Source: Acetivibrio mesophilus
GTDB lineage: Bacteria > Bacillota > Clostridia > Acetivibrionales > Acetivibrionaceae
Direction: 5' to 3'
Length of the DNA: 64,000 nucleotides
Assembly (NCBI RefSeq): GCF_004102745.1
Contig: NZ_RLII01000004.1
Coordinates: forward strand, 124,001-188,000
Part shown: in pieces, positions 9,368 to 17,370 of the stretch
Layout of the letters: each line of letters opens with the position of its first letter
Position numbering within the stretch: position 1 is the first letter of the stretch
Notes under the pieces: model-generated
The model's database searches: none
What the model saw: the letters and a program-made list of their open reading frames with translations, nothing else
Told to the model about the DNA's origin: nothing
Position numbers and translations under genes: made by a program

Positions 9368-10303
9368 TCAAGCTCCAAGTTCCTGCAGTGTTTTATTAAG
9401 AGATTCAATATCCTCAACATTGAGAGTTTTCATTTCCTTGTTGATCTTCTTAACAAAACCGCTTAATACTTCGCCTGGACCTATCTCGACAAAAGTATCC
9501 ACACCATCTTCAATCATATTTTTAATAGAATCTTCAAACAATACGGAGCTGCTTACCTGCCTTACCAGAAGTTCCTTAACCTTGGAACTATCTAAAATAT
9601 ATTCTGCAGTTACATTTGTTACTACAGGTACCTGCATGTCATTGAGGCTCACTTTTTCAAGCTCCACTTCAAGCTTATCTCCTGCCGGTTTTAGCATGCT
9701 GCAGTGGAATGGGGCACTTACCGCAAGAAGCATTGCTCTTTTTGCTCCCATCTCTTTTGCAATCTCCACAGCCTTTTCTACAGCCTTTATCTCTCCCGCA
9801 ACAGTTATTTGACCAGGGCAGTTAAAGTTTGCAGGCTCTACAATTCCTTCCGACGATGCCTTTTTGCAGCATTCCTTCACTGCTTGGCTGTCAAGTCCCA
9901 GTATAGCTGCCATAGTACCCACTCCAACAGGCACTGCTTCTTGCATGAATTTACCTCTTTTTCTCACCAACGATACAGCATCCTTAAAAGTCATTGTACC
10001 TGCCGCAACATGGGCTGAATATTCTCCAAGACTTAATCCTGCCACAACATCGGGCTTTATGCCCTTCTCTAAAAGAGGCTGAAGCAAAGCCACGCTTGTT
10101 GTCAAAATAGTGGGCTGAGTGTTCTCGGTTATCTTGAGGGTTTCGTCATCACCTTCAAAAACCATCTTCTTCACATCAAAGCCTAAAGCTTCCGAGGCCT
10201 CATCAAATATAGCATCAGCAGATTTATACTCATCAGCTATTTGTTTGCCCATTCCTACATATTGTGCTCCCTGTCCGGAAAACAAAAATGCTAGTTTTCC
10301 CAT
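9368..10303 (-). CDS. fabD: Malonyl-CoA:ACP transacylase
   Basis: Transfers malonyl from CoA to ACP, providing the extender unit. The N-terminal FSGQGAQYVGMG oxyanion region and the nucleophile GLSLGEYSAHVA (about residue 92) are clear, as is the catalytic His in SAPFHCSML. 311 aa is standard. ATG is preceded by GGAGGGAGAGAT. It lies between fabH and fabG on the same strand. Confidence 0.96.
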   Translation of the reverse strand: MGKLAFLFSGQGAQYVGMGKQIADEYKSADAIFDEASEALGFDVKKMVFEGDDETLKITENTQPTILTTSVALLQPLLEKGIKPDVVAGLSLGEYSAHVAAGTMTFKDAVSLVRKRGKFMQEAVPVGVGTMAAILGLDSQAVKECCKKASSEGIVEPANFNCPGQITVAGEIKAVEKAVEIAKEMGAKRAMLLAVSAPFHCSMLKPAGDKLEVELEKVSLNDMQVPVVTNVTAEYILDSSKVKELLVRQVSSSVLFEDSIKNMIEDGVDTFVEIGPGEVLSGFVKKINKEMKTLNVEDIESLNKTLQELGA

Positions 10304-10357
10304 ATCTCTCCCTCCAGTATTAAAAACAAAGTATTTACTGCTTAATTGTACTATGAG

Positions 10358-11353
10358 TTATTTATTCCATTTAATTATGGCTGAACCCCAAGTAAGGCCG
10401 CCACCAAAACCAACTAAAATAATACTATCTCCCTTTGAAAAAATCTTTTCTCTATATGCCTCATCCAATCCCACAGGTATGGATGCAGACGAAATATTAC
10501 CGTACTTATAAAGATTTGAAAACACCTTATCATTTGGTATATTGAGTCTCTTTGCTGCACCTTCTAAAATTCTAATATTTGCCTGGTGAGGTACAATCAT
10601 CTTTATATCATCCATAGTTAGGCCTGAATCTTCCAGTACTTTTTTTGCCGCATGCTCCATTATCTTTACTGCAAATTTGAAAACCTCGCCGCCATCCATC
10701 CACAGCGTCCTTTTATTTTCTCCTGTTCTCACTTCAATATCCTGGGGACCAATAAAGCAACAGGGTATGGTGATATTTTTACCCAACTCACCTGCAGCTC
10801 CTGTATAGGTTGTAATTATTCCATAGTCCTCCTCCACCGGTCCGAACAGTACCGCTCCTGCTCCATCGCCAAAGAGCACACAAGTATTTCTGTCTTTCCA
10901 ATCGGTTACTTTCGAAAGTCCCTCACAGCCAATAATTAATACATATTTGTAAAATCCCGATTTAATAAACTGATTGGCTACAGACATCCCATAAATGAAT
11001 CCTGAGCATGCTGCGTTAAGATCAAAGGCAGCTGCCTTGGTTGCTCCAATCTCGCTTTGAATAAGACAGGACATGGATGGAGAAAGATAATCGGGCGTCT
11101 CTGTAGTCACAATTATCAAATCCAGATCTTCTGCTTTCAGCCCTGCATCGGCCAGAGCCTTTTTTGCAGCCTCCACTCCCAGCTTATGCGTCGGTATATC
11201 CTCATCCAATATTCTTCTTTCTGATATTCCGGTTCTCTTAGTAATCCATTCATCCGATGTATCTACCATTTTTTCCAGGTCACTATTTGTAATCACCTTT
11301 TCCGGAAGGCAACTTCCCAATCCTAAAATTCCACAATTATAAGTCCTGTTCAA
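10358..11353 (-). CDS. fabH: Beta-ketoacyl-ACP synthase III
   Basis: Starts fatty acid synthesis by condensing acyl-CoA with malonyl-ACP. The catalytic triad is visible: Cys in NAACSGFIYG, His in PHQANIRI, and Asn in YGNISSAS; the end GFGGGLTWGSAI is typical. The likely start is TTG at 11351-11353, 9 nt after GGAGG, giving MNRTYNCGILGLGSCLP and 331 aa. It overlaps the 3' end of plsX by 17 bp, suggesting coupled translation. Other in-frame TTGs up to 11377 would put the SD inside the coding sequence. Confidence 0.95.
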   Translation of the reverse strand: MNRTYNCGILGLGSCLPEKVITNSDLEKMVDTSDEWITKRTGISERRILDEDIPTHKLGVEAAKKALADAGLKAEDLDLIIVTTETPDYLSPSMSCLIQSEIGATKAAAFDLNAACSGFIYGMSVANQFIKSGFYKYVLIIGCEGLSKVTDWKDRNTCVLFGDGAGAVLFGPVEEDYGIITTYTGAAGELGKNITIPCCFIGPQDIEVRTGENKRTLWMDGGEVFKFAVKIMEHAAKKVLEDSGLTMDDIKMIVPHQANIRILEGAAKRLNIPNDKVFSNLYKYGNISSASIPVGLDEAYREKIFSKGDSIILVGFGGGLTWGSAIIKWNK

Positions 11354-12356
11354 TATCCTCAACCTCCATATTAACAAACTCTTGCCTTATTTTATCCAAT
11401 ACCTTCGTCTCTGCGAACTTGCTTGCCTTAATAATTACATTTTTGATAGTTTTTGCATTTGAGCTTCCATGACTTTTCAACACAAGACCATCGACACCTA
11501 ATATTGGAGCGCCCCCGTTTTCATCAGCATCCATAATCATTTTTATTACTTTCATGTCTTTCTTTATCATTAGGGCCGCCAACTTTGTTTTTAAGTTCTT
11601 ATACAAAATTTCCTTTATCAGTTTGAAAAAATACGAACCGGCACCTTCATAGAATTTAAGCAATACATTTCCTGTAAACCCATCGCAAACAACGACATCA
11701 ACTTTGCCTAAAGGCACATCATTTCCCTCAACATTTCCCACAAAATTAATATTTGATTCTGAAAGAAGCGAATACGCATGTTTCAGCGTCTCATTTCCCT
11801 TTCCTACCTCAGCTCCAATGTTTAGCAAACCAATCTTCGGATTGTCAATACCTTGCATCTCTTTCATATAAATCGAACCCATAACGCCAAACTGTTGATA
11901 ATTAACAGGCTTGCAAACGGTATTCAGTCCCGCATCAATAATGAGACCTTTCCCGGACTTAGTAGGTACTATTGCTGCAATTGCAGGCCTATCGACCCCT
12001 TTTATTCTCCCGAGTATAAACAGTGCACCTGCCATAAGTGCTCCGCTGTTGCCGCAAGATAGAAATATATCTCCTTTTTTCTCCTTCAAAAGCTTGAAGC
12101 CTACTACCATGGAAGAATCCTTCTTAGATCTGATTGCCTTTGTAGGTGTATCTTCTACGGTGATAACCTCAGTGGCATGATGAATCTTCACTCGAGACTC
12201 ATCATAGCTTCTCTTGTTTAATATTTCCCGGATTCTCTCCTCGTCACCTATAAGCAATACTTCAAAGCCTTGAGCCTCAGAAATAGCATCCAAACATCCA
12301 TTTACAATAGCATCGGGCGCATTATCTCCACCCATTGCATCAACCAATATAATCAA
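11337..12356 (-). CDS. plsX: Phosphate acyltransferase PlsX
   Basis: Peripheral membrane enzyme that makes acyl-phosphate from acyl-ACP for PlsY in phosphatidic acid synthesis. The N-terminal VDAMGGDNAP is the family hallmark; RSKKDSSM, SCGNSGALMAG and VVCDGFTGNVLLK follow. 339 aa is the normal length. The start is TTG, 9 nt after AGGAG. It follows fapR and overlaps fabH, the usual Firmicutes arrangement that ties phospholipid to fatty acid synthesis under FapR. Confidence 0.96.
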   Translation of the reverse strand: MIILVDAMGGDNAPDAIVNGCLDAISEAQGFEVLLIGDEERIREILNKRSYDESRVKIHHATEVITVEDTPTKAIRSKKDSSMVVGFKLLKEKKGDIFLSCGNSGALMAGALFILGRIKGVDRPAIAAIVPTKSGKGLIIDAGLNTVCKPVNYQQFGVMGSIYMKEMQGIDNPKIGLLNIGAEVGKGNETLKHAYSLLSESNINFVGNVEGNDVPLGKVDVVVCDGFTGNVLLKFYEGAGSYFFKLIKEILYKNLKTKLAALMIKKDMKVIKMIMDADENGGAPILGVDGLVLKSHGSSNAKTIKNVIIKASKFAETKVLDKIRQEFVNMEVEDIEQDL

Positions 12357-12416
12357 AAATATTCACTCCTACAACCAATAGTCATATAAATTCTCTTCAC
12401 TAAGTTACTACAGATT

Positions 12417-12983
12417 TCAAATTTTTTCAAGGGATACCAAAATAAATTTACCCCTAAAAACTTCAACATTTTTCTCTGAAATCTTTACCCATACTATAAA
12501 TTTATTGTCCTTTGCCTTTTTAACCTCAGCCTTGGCTACAAGTTTACTCCCGGCATATACAGGAATCTTATACTTTATATTTGCCACTCCGACTAAGGCC
12601 ACATGGGCATCTATCACTGCGATGGCAAGGGATTCTGCCAGTGAATATATATAATGTCCCTGTATAATCCTTGTTTTCTCAAAAACCATCTTAGAGTTGG
12701 TTTCAAGTATGGAAATACCCCCCTGCCCCAATGTGATATCAACCAGTTCTCCAACAATATCCTTAACTTGCAGTGACTTAACCTTGCTGTAGTTTTTTTG
12801 TGCTACATTTTTTATCCTTTCTCTTAGCTCTGGAATACCCAACTCCAGTCTATCAAGCCTTATTGTAGGCACACTCACACCAAACATTTCGGACAACTCT
12901 TCATCTGTAAGAAAGGGGTCATGCTCAAGCTTTTCGAGGAGTATAGCCTGCCTCTCCTTCTTCATACATGACGACCTGCTCAT
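12417..12983 (-). CDS. fapR: Fatty acid and phospholipid biosynthesis repressor FapR
   Basis: Malonyl-CoA-responsive repressor. Residues 7-60 form a DeoR-like helix-turn-helix ([21 protein letters not shown]). Residues ~75-185 form a hot-dog domain like acyl-CoA thioesterases that binds malonyl-CoA. 188 aa matches Bacillus FapR. ATG is preceded by GAGGTGAACAC. It is first in the plsX-fab cluster, and its upstream region has a good FapR operator (13114-13130), so autoregulation is likely. Confidence 0.95.
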   Translation of the reverse strand: MSRSSCMKKERQAILLEKLEHDPFLTDEELSEMFGVSVPTIRLDRLELGIPELRERIKNVAQKNYSKVKSLQVKDIVGELVDITLGQGGISILETNSKMVFEKTRIIQGHYIYSLAESLAIAVIDAHVALVGVANIKYKIPVYAGSKLVAKAEVKKAKDNKFIVWVKISEKNVEVFRGKFILVSLEKI

Positions 12984-13053
12984 GTGTTCACCTCTTTTTT
13001 CGCCAGGTTAATTAAAAAGTTTCATATCCCGGAGCAATGTGGTTTTTTCTTGC

Positions 13054-13076
13054 TGTACTAATTACCATTTAGTACA
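13054..13076. promoter_or_regulatory. Palindrome with FapR-like half-sites upstream of fapR
   Basis: TGTACTAA, 7 nt, TTAGTACA: a 23-bp inverted repeat whose half-sites equal the FapR half-site TTAGTAC but with different spacing and orientation from the 17-bp operator at 13114. It lies 71 bp upstream of fapR, probably inside the transcribed leader. It may be an auxiliary FapR site; the call is based on sequence similarity only. Confidence 0.45.
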
Positions 13077-13113
13077 TATCTCTTATTATATATTATATAA
13101 ACTTTTATCATAA

Positions 13114-13130
13114 TTATTACCTGGTACTAA
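13114..13130. promoter_or_regulatory. Predicted FapR operator
   Basis: The 17-bp sequence TTATTACCTGGTACTAA differs at one base from the perfect palindrome TTAGTACCTGGTACTAA, which agrees with the FapR consensus as I recall it. It lies 131 bp upstream of the fapR ATG, just upstream of an AT-rich stretch containing TATAAT-like sequence, so it is placed to overlap the promoter. Confidence 0.65.
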
Positions 13131-13214
13131 TCGTTGATGTTAAAAGTATATAATATATTTTTAACATATGCAATAATTTCCTCAATTTTTCTCAAAAAAA
13201 AATCAAAACAAAGC

Positions 13215-13240
13215 AAAAAAGGCTATCGGAAAATAGCCTT
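13215..13240 (-). terminator. Rho-independent terminator downstream of a gene remnant
   Basis: On the minus strand AAGGCTAT and ATAGCCTT form an 8-bp stem with a 6-nt loop, followed by six T. It lies about 110 bp after the stop of the remnant at 13351-13506 and probably served that lost gene. It also insulates the FapR region from minus-strand read-through. Confidence 0.75.
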
Positions 13241-13350
13241 AACTAATGGGAACTCAAGAAGCGAGAATAACTAAAAAGTTTTTATCAGTATAACATATAT
13301 CATTTTATCTAAAATTAATCTAAAATAACTTCAACTGATTACCAATTTAA

Positions 13351-13506
13351 TTATTCACTTGTCCATATTCTGGTATTGAATTTTGCATTCTCCCCAATAA
13401 ACATACTCTTGTATTGAGTCTCCTCTGCTACATGCGATCTGAGCCATGCCACAGTTGCATCAACTCCATATATTCTTCCGGCTTCATGACCTTTTCCTAT
13501 ATGCTT
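13351..13506 (-). pseudogene. Decayed 3' remnant of an unidentified gene
   Basis: A 51-codon open stretch reads KHIGKGHEAGRIYGVDATVA and ends FNTRIWTSE before a TAA. It has protein-like composition (G, W, R, H, conserved-looking blocks), yet begins directly after an in-frame TAG with no start codon or SD, and nothing upstream is coding. It looks like the C-terminus of a larger protein, followed by its old terminator. I do not recognise the family. The 13131-13600 spacer otherwise shows nothing convincing. Confidence 0.5.
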
Positions 13507-13556
13507 CTACATTACATGTTCGTAGTATATACTTGATTTCAGTTGGGAATTTGAAT

Positions 13557-13590
13557 AAAAAAAGAGCCCGAGAAAAAACTCTGACTCTTT
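13557..13590 (-). terminator. Rho-independent terminator after pgsA
   Basis: On the minus strand AAAGAGTC pairs with GGCTCTTT (one T-G pair) around an inner AGAG/CTC helix and is followed by seven T. It begins 10 bp after the pgsA stop. Confidence 0.8.
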
Positions 13591-13600
13591 ACTTATTATG

Positions 13601-14218
13601 TTACTTATCTTGGTTAATAACATGGGCATTTTTAATAATATAATCATAGGCAGAATATATGGTGGTAACCACAGCAATCAGCATTAAGAATTTGTCTATT
13701 GGGATTCCGTGCAGAGCCTCTACCAAATAACCCCTTACAAGTGCCGCTAGAATGGCAATAATCTGCGTAACCGTCTTGATTTTACCCCACTTGCTAGCTG
13801 CAATAACAATTCCTTCACTTGCGGCTACAAGCCTCAGTCCCGTAATTATAAACTCCCTGCCGATTATTATTATGGCAACCCATGATGATAGGTCATTTCT
13901 TTCCACAAGCGCAATAAGTGCAGCTGTAACTAAAAGCTTGTCGGCTATAGGATCTAAAAACTTTCCGAAATTCGTTACCTGCTTTCGTTTTCTAGCTATA
14001 TACCCGTCCAACCCGTCGGTGCTTGCTGCTACAAAAAACAACATAGCTGCAATATAATTTCCGTAGTTCTTAATGAAATAGTTTATATCTTCAAGCTGTG
14101 AATGCGCAAAGGATAAAAAACTGCTGTCTACAATCCAGTCGGGAATCGGTATTATCAATAGCATAAAAACAGGAACCAAAATAATCCTTGATATAGTCAG
14201 TTTATTTGGAAGATTCAT
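13601..14218 (-). CDS. pgsA: CDP-diacylglycerol--glycerol-3-phosphate 3-phosphatidyltransferase
   Basis: Integral membrane enzyme making phosphatidylglycerol phosphate, the committed step to phosphatidylglycerol and cardiolipin. The CDP-alcohol phosphotransferase signature DG-x2-AR-x8-G-x3-D-x3-D is complete in DGLDGYIAR...GKFLDPIAD (about residues 68-95). Several hydrophobic helices follow. 205 aa is slightly longer than usual because of a loop near residues 28-45. It overlaps the end of rimO by 17 bp, a common Firmicutes pairing. Confidence 0.95.
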   Translation of the reverse strand: MNLPNKLTISRIILVPVFMLLIIPIPDWIVDSSFLSFAHSQLEDINYFIKNYGNYIAAMLFFVAASTDGLDGYIARKRKQVTNFGKFLDPIADKLLVTAALIALVERNDLSSWVAIIIIGREFIITGLRLVAASEGIVIAASKWGKIKTVTQIIAILAALVRGYLVEALHGIPIDKFLMLIAVVTTIYSAYDYIIKNAHVINQDK

Positions 14219-15551
14219 CTATAACCTCTCCTATTAAATCATAATCATCAATATTTAATATCTTAACACTCACAAATTCTCCAAATTTAAGAGGCTCGAT
14301 ACTGGTAAAGTAAATTGAACCATCTATATCCGGAGCTTCCGCATAAGTACGTCCATAATAGAAAATGCCGTCTTCAGCTACCCCTTCCACAAGGGTTTTA
14401 TATACTTGATCCAGTCTACTTTCATTTTTTCTTTGAACAATTTCCTTCTGAAGCTGCATTATATCACTTCTTCTTGACTCCTTAACGCTCTTTTTAATCT
14501 GCGGTTTTAGATCGTAGGCAGGTGTTCCCTCTTCTCTAGAGTAAGTAAAGACGCCAAGTCTGTCAAACTCGTACTTTCTGACAAAATCATAAAGTATTTT
14601 AAAATCCTTATCATCTTCACCGGGAAAACCGACTATCAGTGATGTTCTTAAAACAAGACCGGGAATTGATGCTTTTAATCTATCCAAAATATTCCTAACA
14701 CCTTCGCCGGTACTTCTTCTTCCCATTAGCTTCAGTATCTTGTCGCTTGCATGCTGAATGGGTATGTCCAAATACTTCACAATTTTTTTGTTATTTGCAA
14801 TTTCTTTTATCAGCTCGTCATCAATCTCTTCCGGATAGCTGTATAAAAGTCTTATCCAGTCTATTTCCTGTATACTGCTGATTTTTCTCAGCAATTCCAC
14901 AAGCTTTTTTTGACCGTAAAGATCTTTACCGTAAACGGTAACATCCTGGGCTACCAGAATTACTTCCTTGACCCCTTTCTCAGCAAGAGACTTAGCTTCT
15001 AAAACTATGTCCTCCATGCTTCTGCTTCTGTGTGGTCCGCGGATAGAAGGAATAGCACAGTAAGTACAACAATTGTCACATCCCTCAGATATTTTCAAAT
15101 AAGCATATCCGCTATTTGTGGACAGCAAACGCTCATTATTCAAATATTCCACATTCAAAGTGTCTTTATGGAACATAGCTTTTTCTTTATTATCCCTACT
15201 AAAAACCTTATCGATAACCTTTGCTATTTCGCTATATCCAGAAACACCTATAACAGCGTCCACTTCCGGTATTTCTTTTATTATCTCATCCTTGTATCTT
15301 TGAGCAAGACAGCCGACAACTATCAACAGCTCACAATTTTTATTCTTGTAACTTGCCATCTCAAGAATAGTATTTATAGACTCTTCTTTTGCAGACTCAA
15401 TAAAGCCACATGTATTTACAATTATAATATTGGCTTTCTCCCTGTCGGATGTGATTTCAAAATCATTTTTCTTAAGTAATCCCAGCATTATTTCACTATC
15501 AACAAGGTTTTTTGGACAGCCCAGCGAAATAATACCTACCTTTTTTTTCAA
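14202..15551 (-). CDS. rimO: Ribosomal protein S12 methylthiotransferase RimO
   Basis: Radical SAM methylthiotransferase that modifies an Asp of ribosomal protein S12. The N-terminal UPF0004 domain has three conserved Cys (SLGCPKN, VNTCGF, VVGCLAQRY) binding one Fe-S cluster. The radical SAM core has CX3CX2C in CDNCCTYC, and a TRAM domain occupies the last ~65 residues. SLGCPKNLVDSE is diagnostic of RimO rather than MiaB. The TTG at 15549-15551, 8 nt after GAGG, gives MKKKVGIISLGCP and 449 aa; a GTG nine bases upstream overlaps the SD. Confidence 0.95.
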   Translation of the reverse strand: MKKKVGIISLGCPKNLVDSEIMLGLLKKNDFEITSDREKANIIIVNTCGFIESAKEESINTILEMASYKNKNCELLIVVGCLAQRYKDEIIKEIPEVDAVIGVSGYSEIAKVIDKVFSRDNKEKAMFHKDTLNVEYLNNERLLSTNSGYAYLKISEGCDNCCTYCAIPSIRGPHRSRSMEDIVLEAKSLAEKGVKEVILVAQDVTVYGKDLYGQKKLVELLRKISSIQEIDWIRLLYSYPEEIDDELIKEIANNKKIVKYLDIPIQHASDKILKLMGRRSTGEGVRNILDRLKASIPGLVLRTSLIVGFPGEDDKDFKILYDFVRKYEFDRLGVFTYSREEGTPAYDLKPQIKKSVKESRRSDIMQLQKEIVQRKNESRLDQVYKTLVEGVAEDGIFYYGRTYAEAPDIDGSIYFTSIEPLKFGEFVSVKILNIDDYDLIGEVIDESSK

Positions 15552-15670
15552 ATCATACACCTCATTGCAGTTTTATATTTCAATATCATTATTTACCGTT
15601 ATGTACAAATTGTCAATTGTTTTTTATAACAAATCGGTATTCGCACCCTAATAGAAAAGGAGGACGTCTA

Positions 15671-15919
15671 TTATCTCGTTACAAGTTCCTCCGGCAACAA
15701 ACTTTCTGCCTTTTTTATCAGGTTCTCGATTTCCTCCTTAAGCTTAGCAATTTCACTGTCTAAGTTTTCGGGCTCAACTCCCAGCTCCTTGAGTTCTGCC
15801 AGTATTTCTTCCTTTTGCCTGTTAAGCTGCTCCAGCCTTGCCTCAGCCCGGATTCTTAAGTTTTTTGCTTTATCCAAATTCTCCTTAATCTGATTGAGTT
15901 TTTTGTCATAGTCAGACAT
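15671..15919 (-). CDS. Small coiled-coil protein, third gene of the SbcD/half-Rad50 trio
   Basis: 82-aa charged protein with heptad-like helices over almost its whole length (residues 3-45 and 52-75), separated by LGVEPENLD. No signal peptide, cysteine or known domain is recognised. Its ATG overlaps the stop of the upstream ATPase gene by one base (TGATG), which indicates translational coupling and a 1:1 or similar dosage. It does not contain the ABC signature or Walker B that the ATPase lacks. It may cap or bundle with the ATPase coiled coil; that is inference. Confidence 0.75.
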   Translation of the reverse strand: MSDYDKKLNQIKENLDKAKNLRIRAEARLEQLNRQKEEILAELKELGVEPENLDSEIAKLKEEIENLIKKAESLLPEELVTR

Positions 15920-17370
15920 CAGTGCACCTCCTCATAATGTCTTATTATATTTTCAAGCTTTTCATCACCAATGCTGCTTTTGCACAGGGGGCATACTCCA
16001 TTTTTTCTAAGAATGTCGATATATCTATCAAGATTATCCTGTATTTCTCTTTTATTTTTCTCCAAAAAGTCCCACCCGTCCTTTAGACTTCCGGAAGCTA
16101 TATTGTATTCTTTTCTGGCCTCTTCTAACTTCTTTAAAACTTCCAGCTTTCTATCCACAGAATCTGCAATTTTTTGCACATAAGTTGCATTTTCAAAAGA
16201 AGATATGTCATTTTTGGCTACCGCTATCTCTTGGTCAAAAACTACCAATTTATCCCGTATCTGTTCCATTTTAGAACGCAGTAAAACGCTGTCAGATATC
16301 TTTTTTACCACAGAATCAACGCCGATAATATTTGATGTTCCATCAAGGATATCCCCAGCTTGACCAAGCTGCTTATTAATATTGCCCAACTCCGAATGTA
16401 CCTTATTCAGTTGGGCATATCTCGACGACAACCCAAATATTTCATTGATAAGCACTATTGCCTCATTTACAGTGCTCGTTTTCTCCAGCACCTTTTCCAT
16501 ATCTGCTATACTAGTTAAAATATCAGAATATCTATTTTTTATGCTAAGGGTCTGATTCAGTCTCAACAAGCCAAGTTCCGTACTTTTTAAATACACGCCA
16601 CATTCTTCCAATTTATCAAGTCTTGACAGAATTTCACTCTCAGCCAAATATTCCGTATCAATGCTTTGAAGGGAATGTTTTTTATTTTCGAGTACATCAA
16701 CTTTTGCCATCAGAGCTTCCATTTTTGCAATTATCTTTTCGGAATCTTCAAGTCTGTTGCCCAATTCCATTATATTTTTATATTCTTCAAGTTTTTTATC
16801 AATGCCGTCAATTTCATTCCGAACCCTGTCACAGGTCTGATTTTCCCTTCTTATATCCGTAGCACAGTCTCTTATTGACTGGTCAATTATATGAAGCCCT
16901 GTGAGCCTTCCTATGGCCTTTGCCCTGATAGCACCGGACTCGGATAAAAGAAAAGGTCCTTCAAGCTGTTCTCCGATGTTGAGGCTGGCACGAATATCCA
17001 TGTCTAACACAACCTTTGGAATTCCATGGGCCTTTACAATCTCCAAAGGTACTTCATTGCCAAACCCCTCAAATATACTTACATTTCCTTCAGGGTCTTT
17101 TAGGGTATACCTGTTTTTACTTGGTGTTCTCTCCCTTGTAATGACATAACCATTACTTAACTCTAGAGAAACCTTTGAAAAATTTGCTCCCTGCCTTATA
17201 AAATCGGTGCCTCTGGGTTCATTATACAAAACCCATTTAATAGCACGGATAATTGCAGACTTTCCCTGATCCGATGGTCCTACAATAACATTGAGCCCAT
17301 CGGAAAATGAAAGCTCCGTATCTTTATGTGACTGGAAATTTTCAATCTTTATCTTGTTTATCCTGATCAT
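15919..17370 (-). CDS. Half-length SbcC/Rad50-like ATPase ending after a zinc-hook motif
   Basis: 483 aa. Residues 1-160 match the N-terminal lobe of SMC/Rad50 ATPases: KIKIENFQSH, Walker A GPSDQGKS (31-38) and a GEQLEGPFLLSE region. Residues ~165-455 are predominantly coiled coil. CPLC lies at residues 460-463, like the CxxC zinc hook at the tip of Rad50/SbcC, and the protein stops 20 residues later. The returning coil and the C-terminal lobe with LSGGE signature and Walker B are absent here and in adjacent frames. Its ATG overlaps the phosphoesterase stop by 4 bp. Short SbcC-like proteins of this layout occur in phages and some Firmicutes, as I recall. The role is presumably DNA end processing or repair. 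Confidence 0.85.
   Translation of the reverse strand: MIRINKIKIENFQSHKDTELSFSDGLNVIVGPSDQGKSAIIRAIKWVLYNEPRGTDFIRQGANFSKVSLELSNGYVITRERTPSKNRYTLKDPEGNVSIFEGFGNEVPLEIVKAHGIPKVVLDMDIRASLNIGEQLEGPFLLSESGAIRAKAIGRLTGLHIIDQSIRDCATDIRRENQTCDRVRNEIDGIDKKLEEYKNIMELGNRLEDSEKIIAKMEALMAKVDVLENKKHSLQSIDTEYLAESEILSRLDKLEECGVYLKSTELGLLRLNQTLSIKNRYSDILTSIADMEKVLEKTSTVNEAIVLINEIFGLSSRYAQLNKVHSELGNINKQLGQAGDILDGTSNIIGVDSVVKKISDSVLLRSKMEQIRDKLVVFDQEIAVAKNDISSFENATYVQKIADSVDRKLEVLKKLEEARKEYNIASGSLKDGWDFLEKNKREIQDNLDRYIDILRKNGVCPLCKSSIGDEKLENIIRHYEEVH

Noticed and set aside
13446-13643. 65-aa plus-strand frame
   Set aside because: Lies across the gene remnant and the pgsA terminator; no SD and no protein-like signature.
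15919-17370. Possibility that the half-Rad50 ATPase is a frameshifted full-length SbcC
   Set aside because: The sequence downstream (15561-15919) encodes only the short coiled-coil protein and a spacer; no signature or Walker B motif appears in any frame before rimO.
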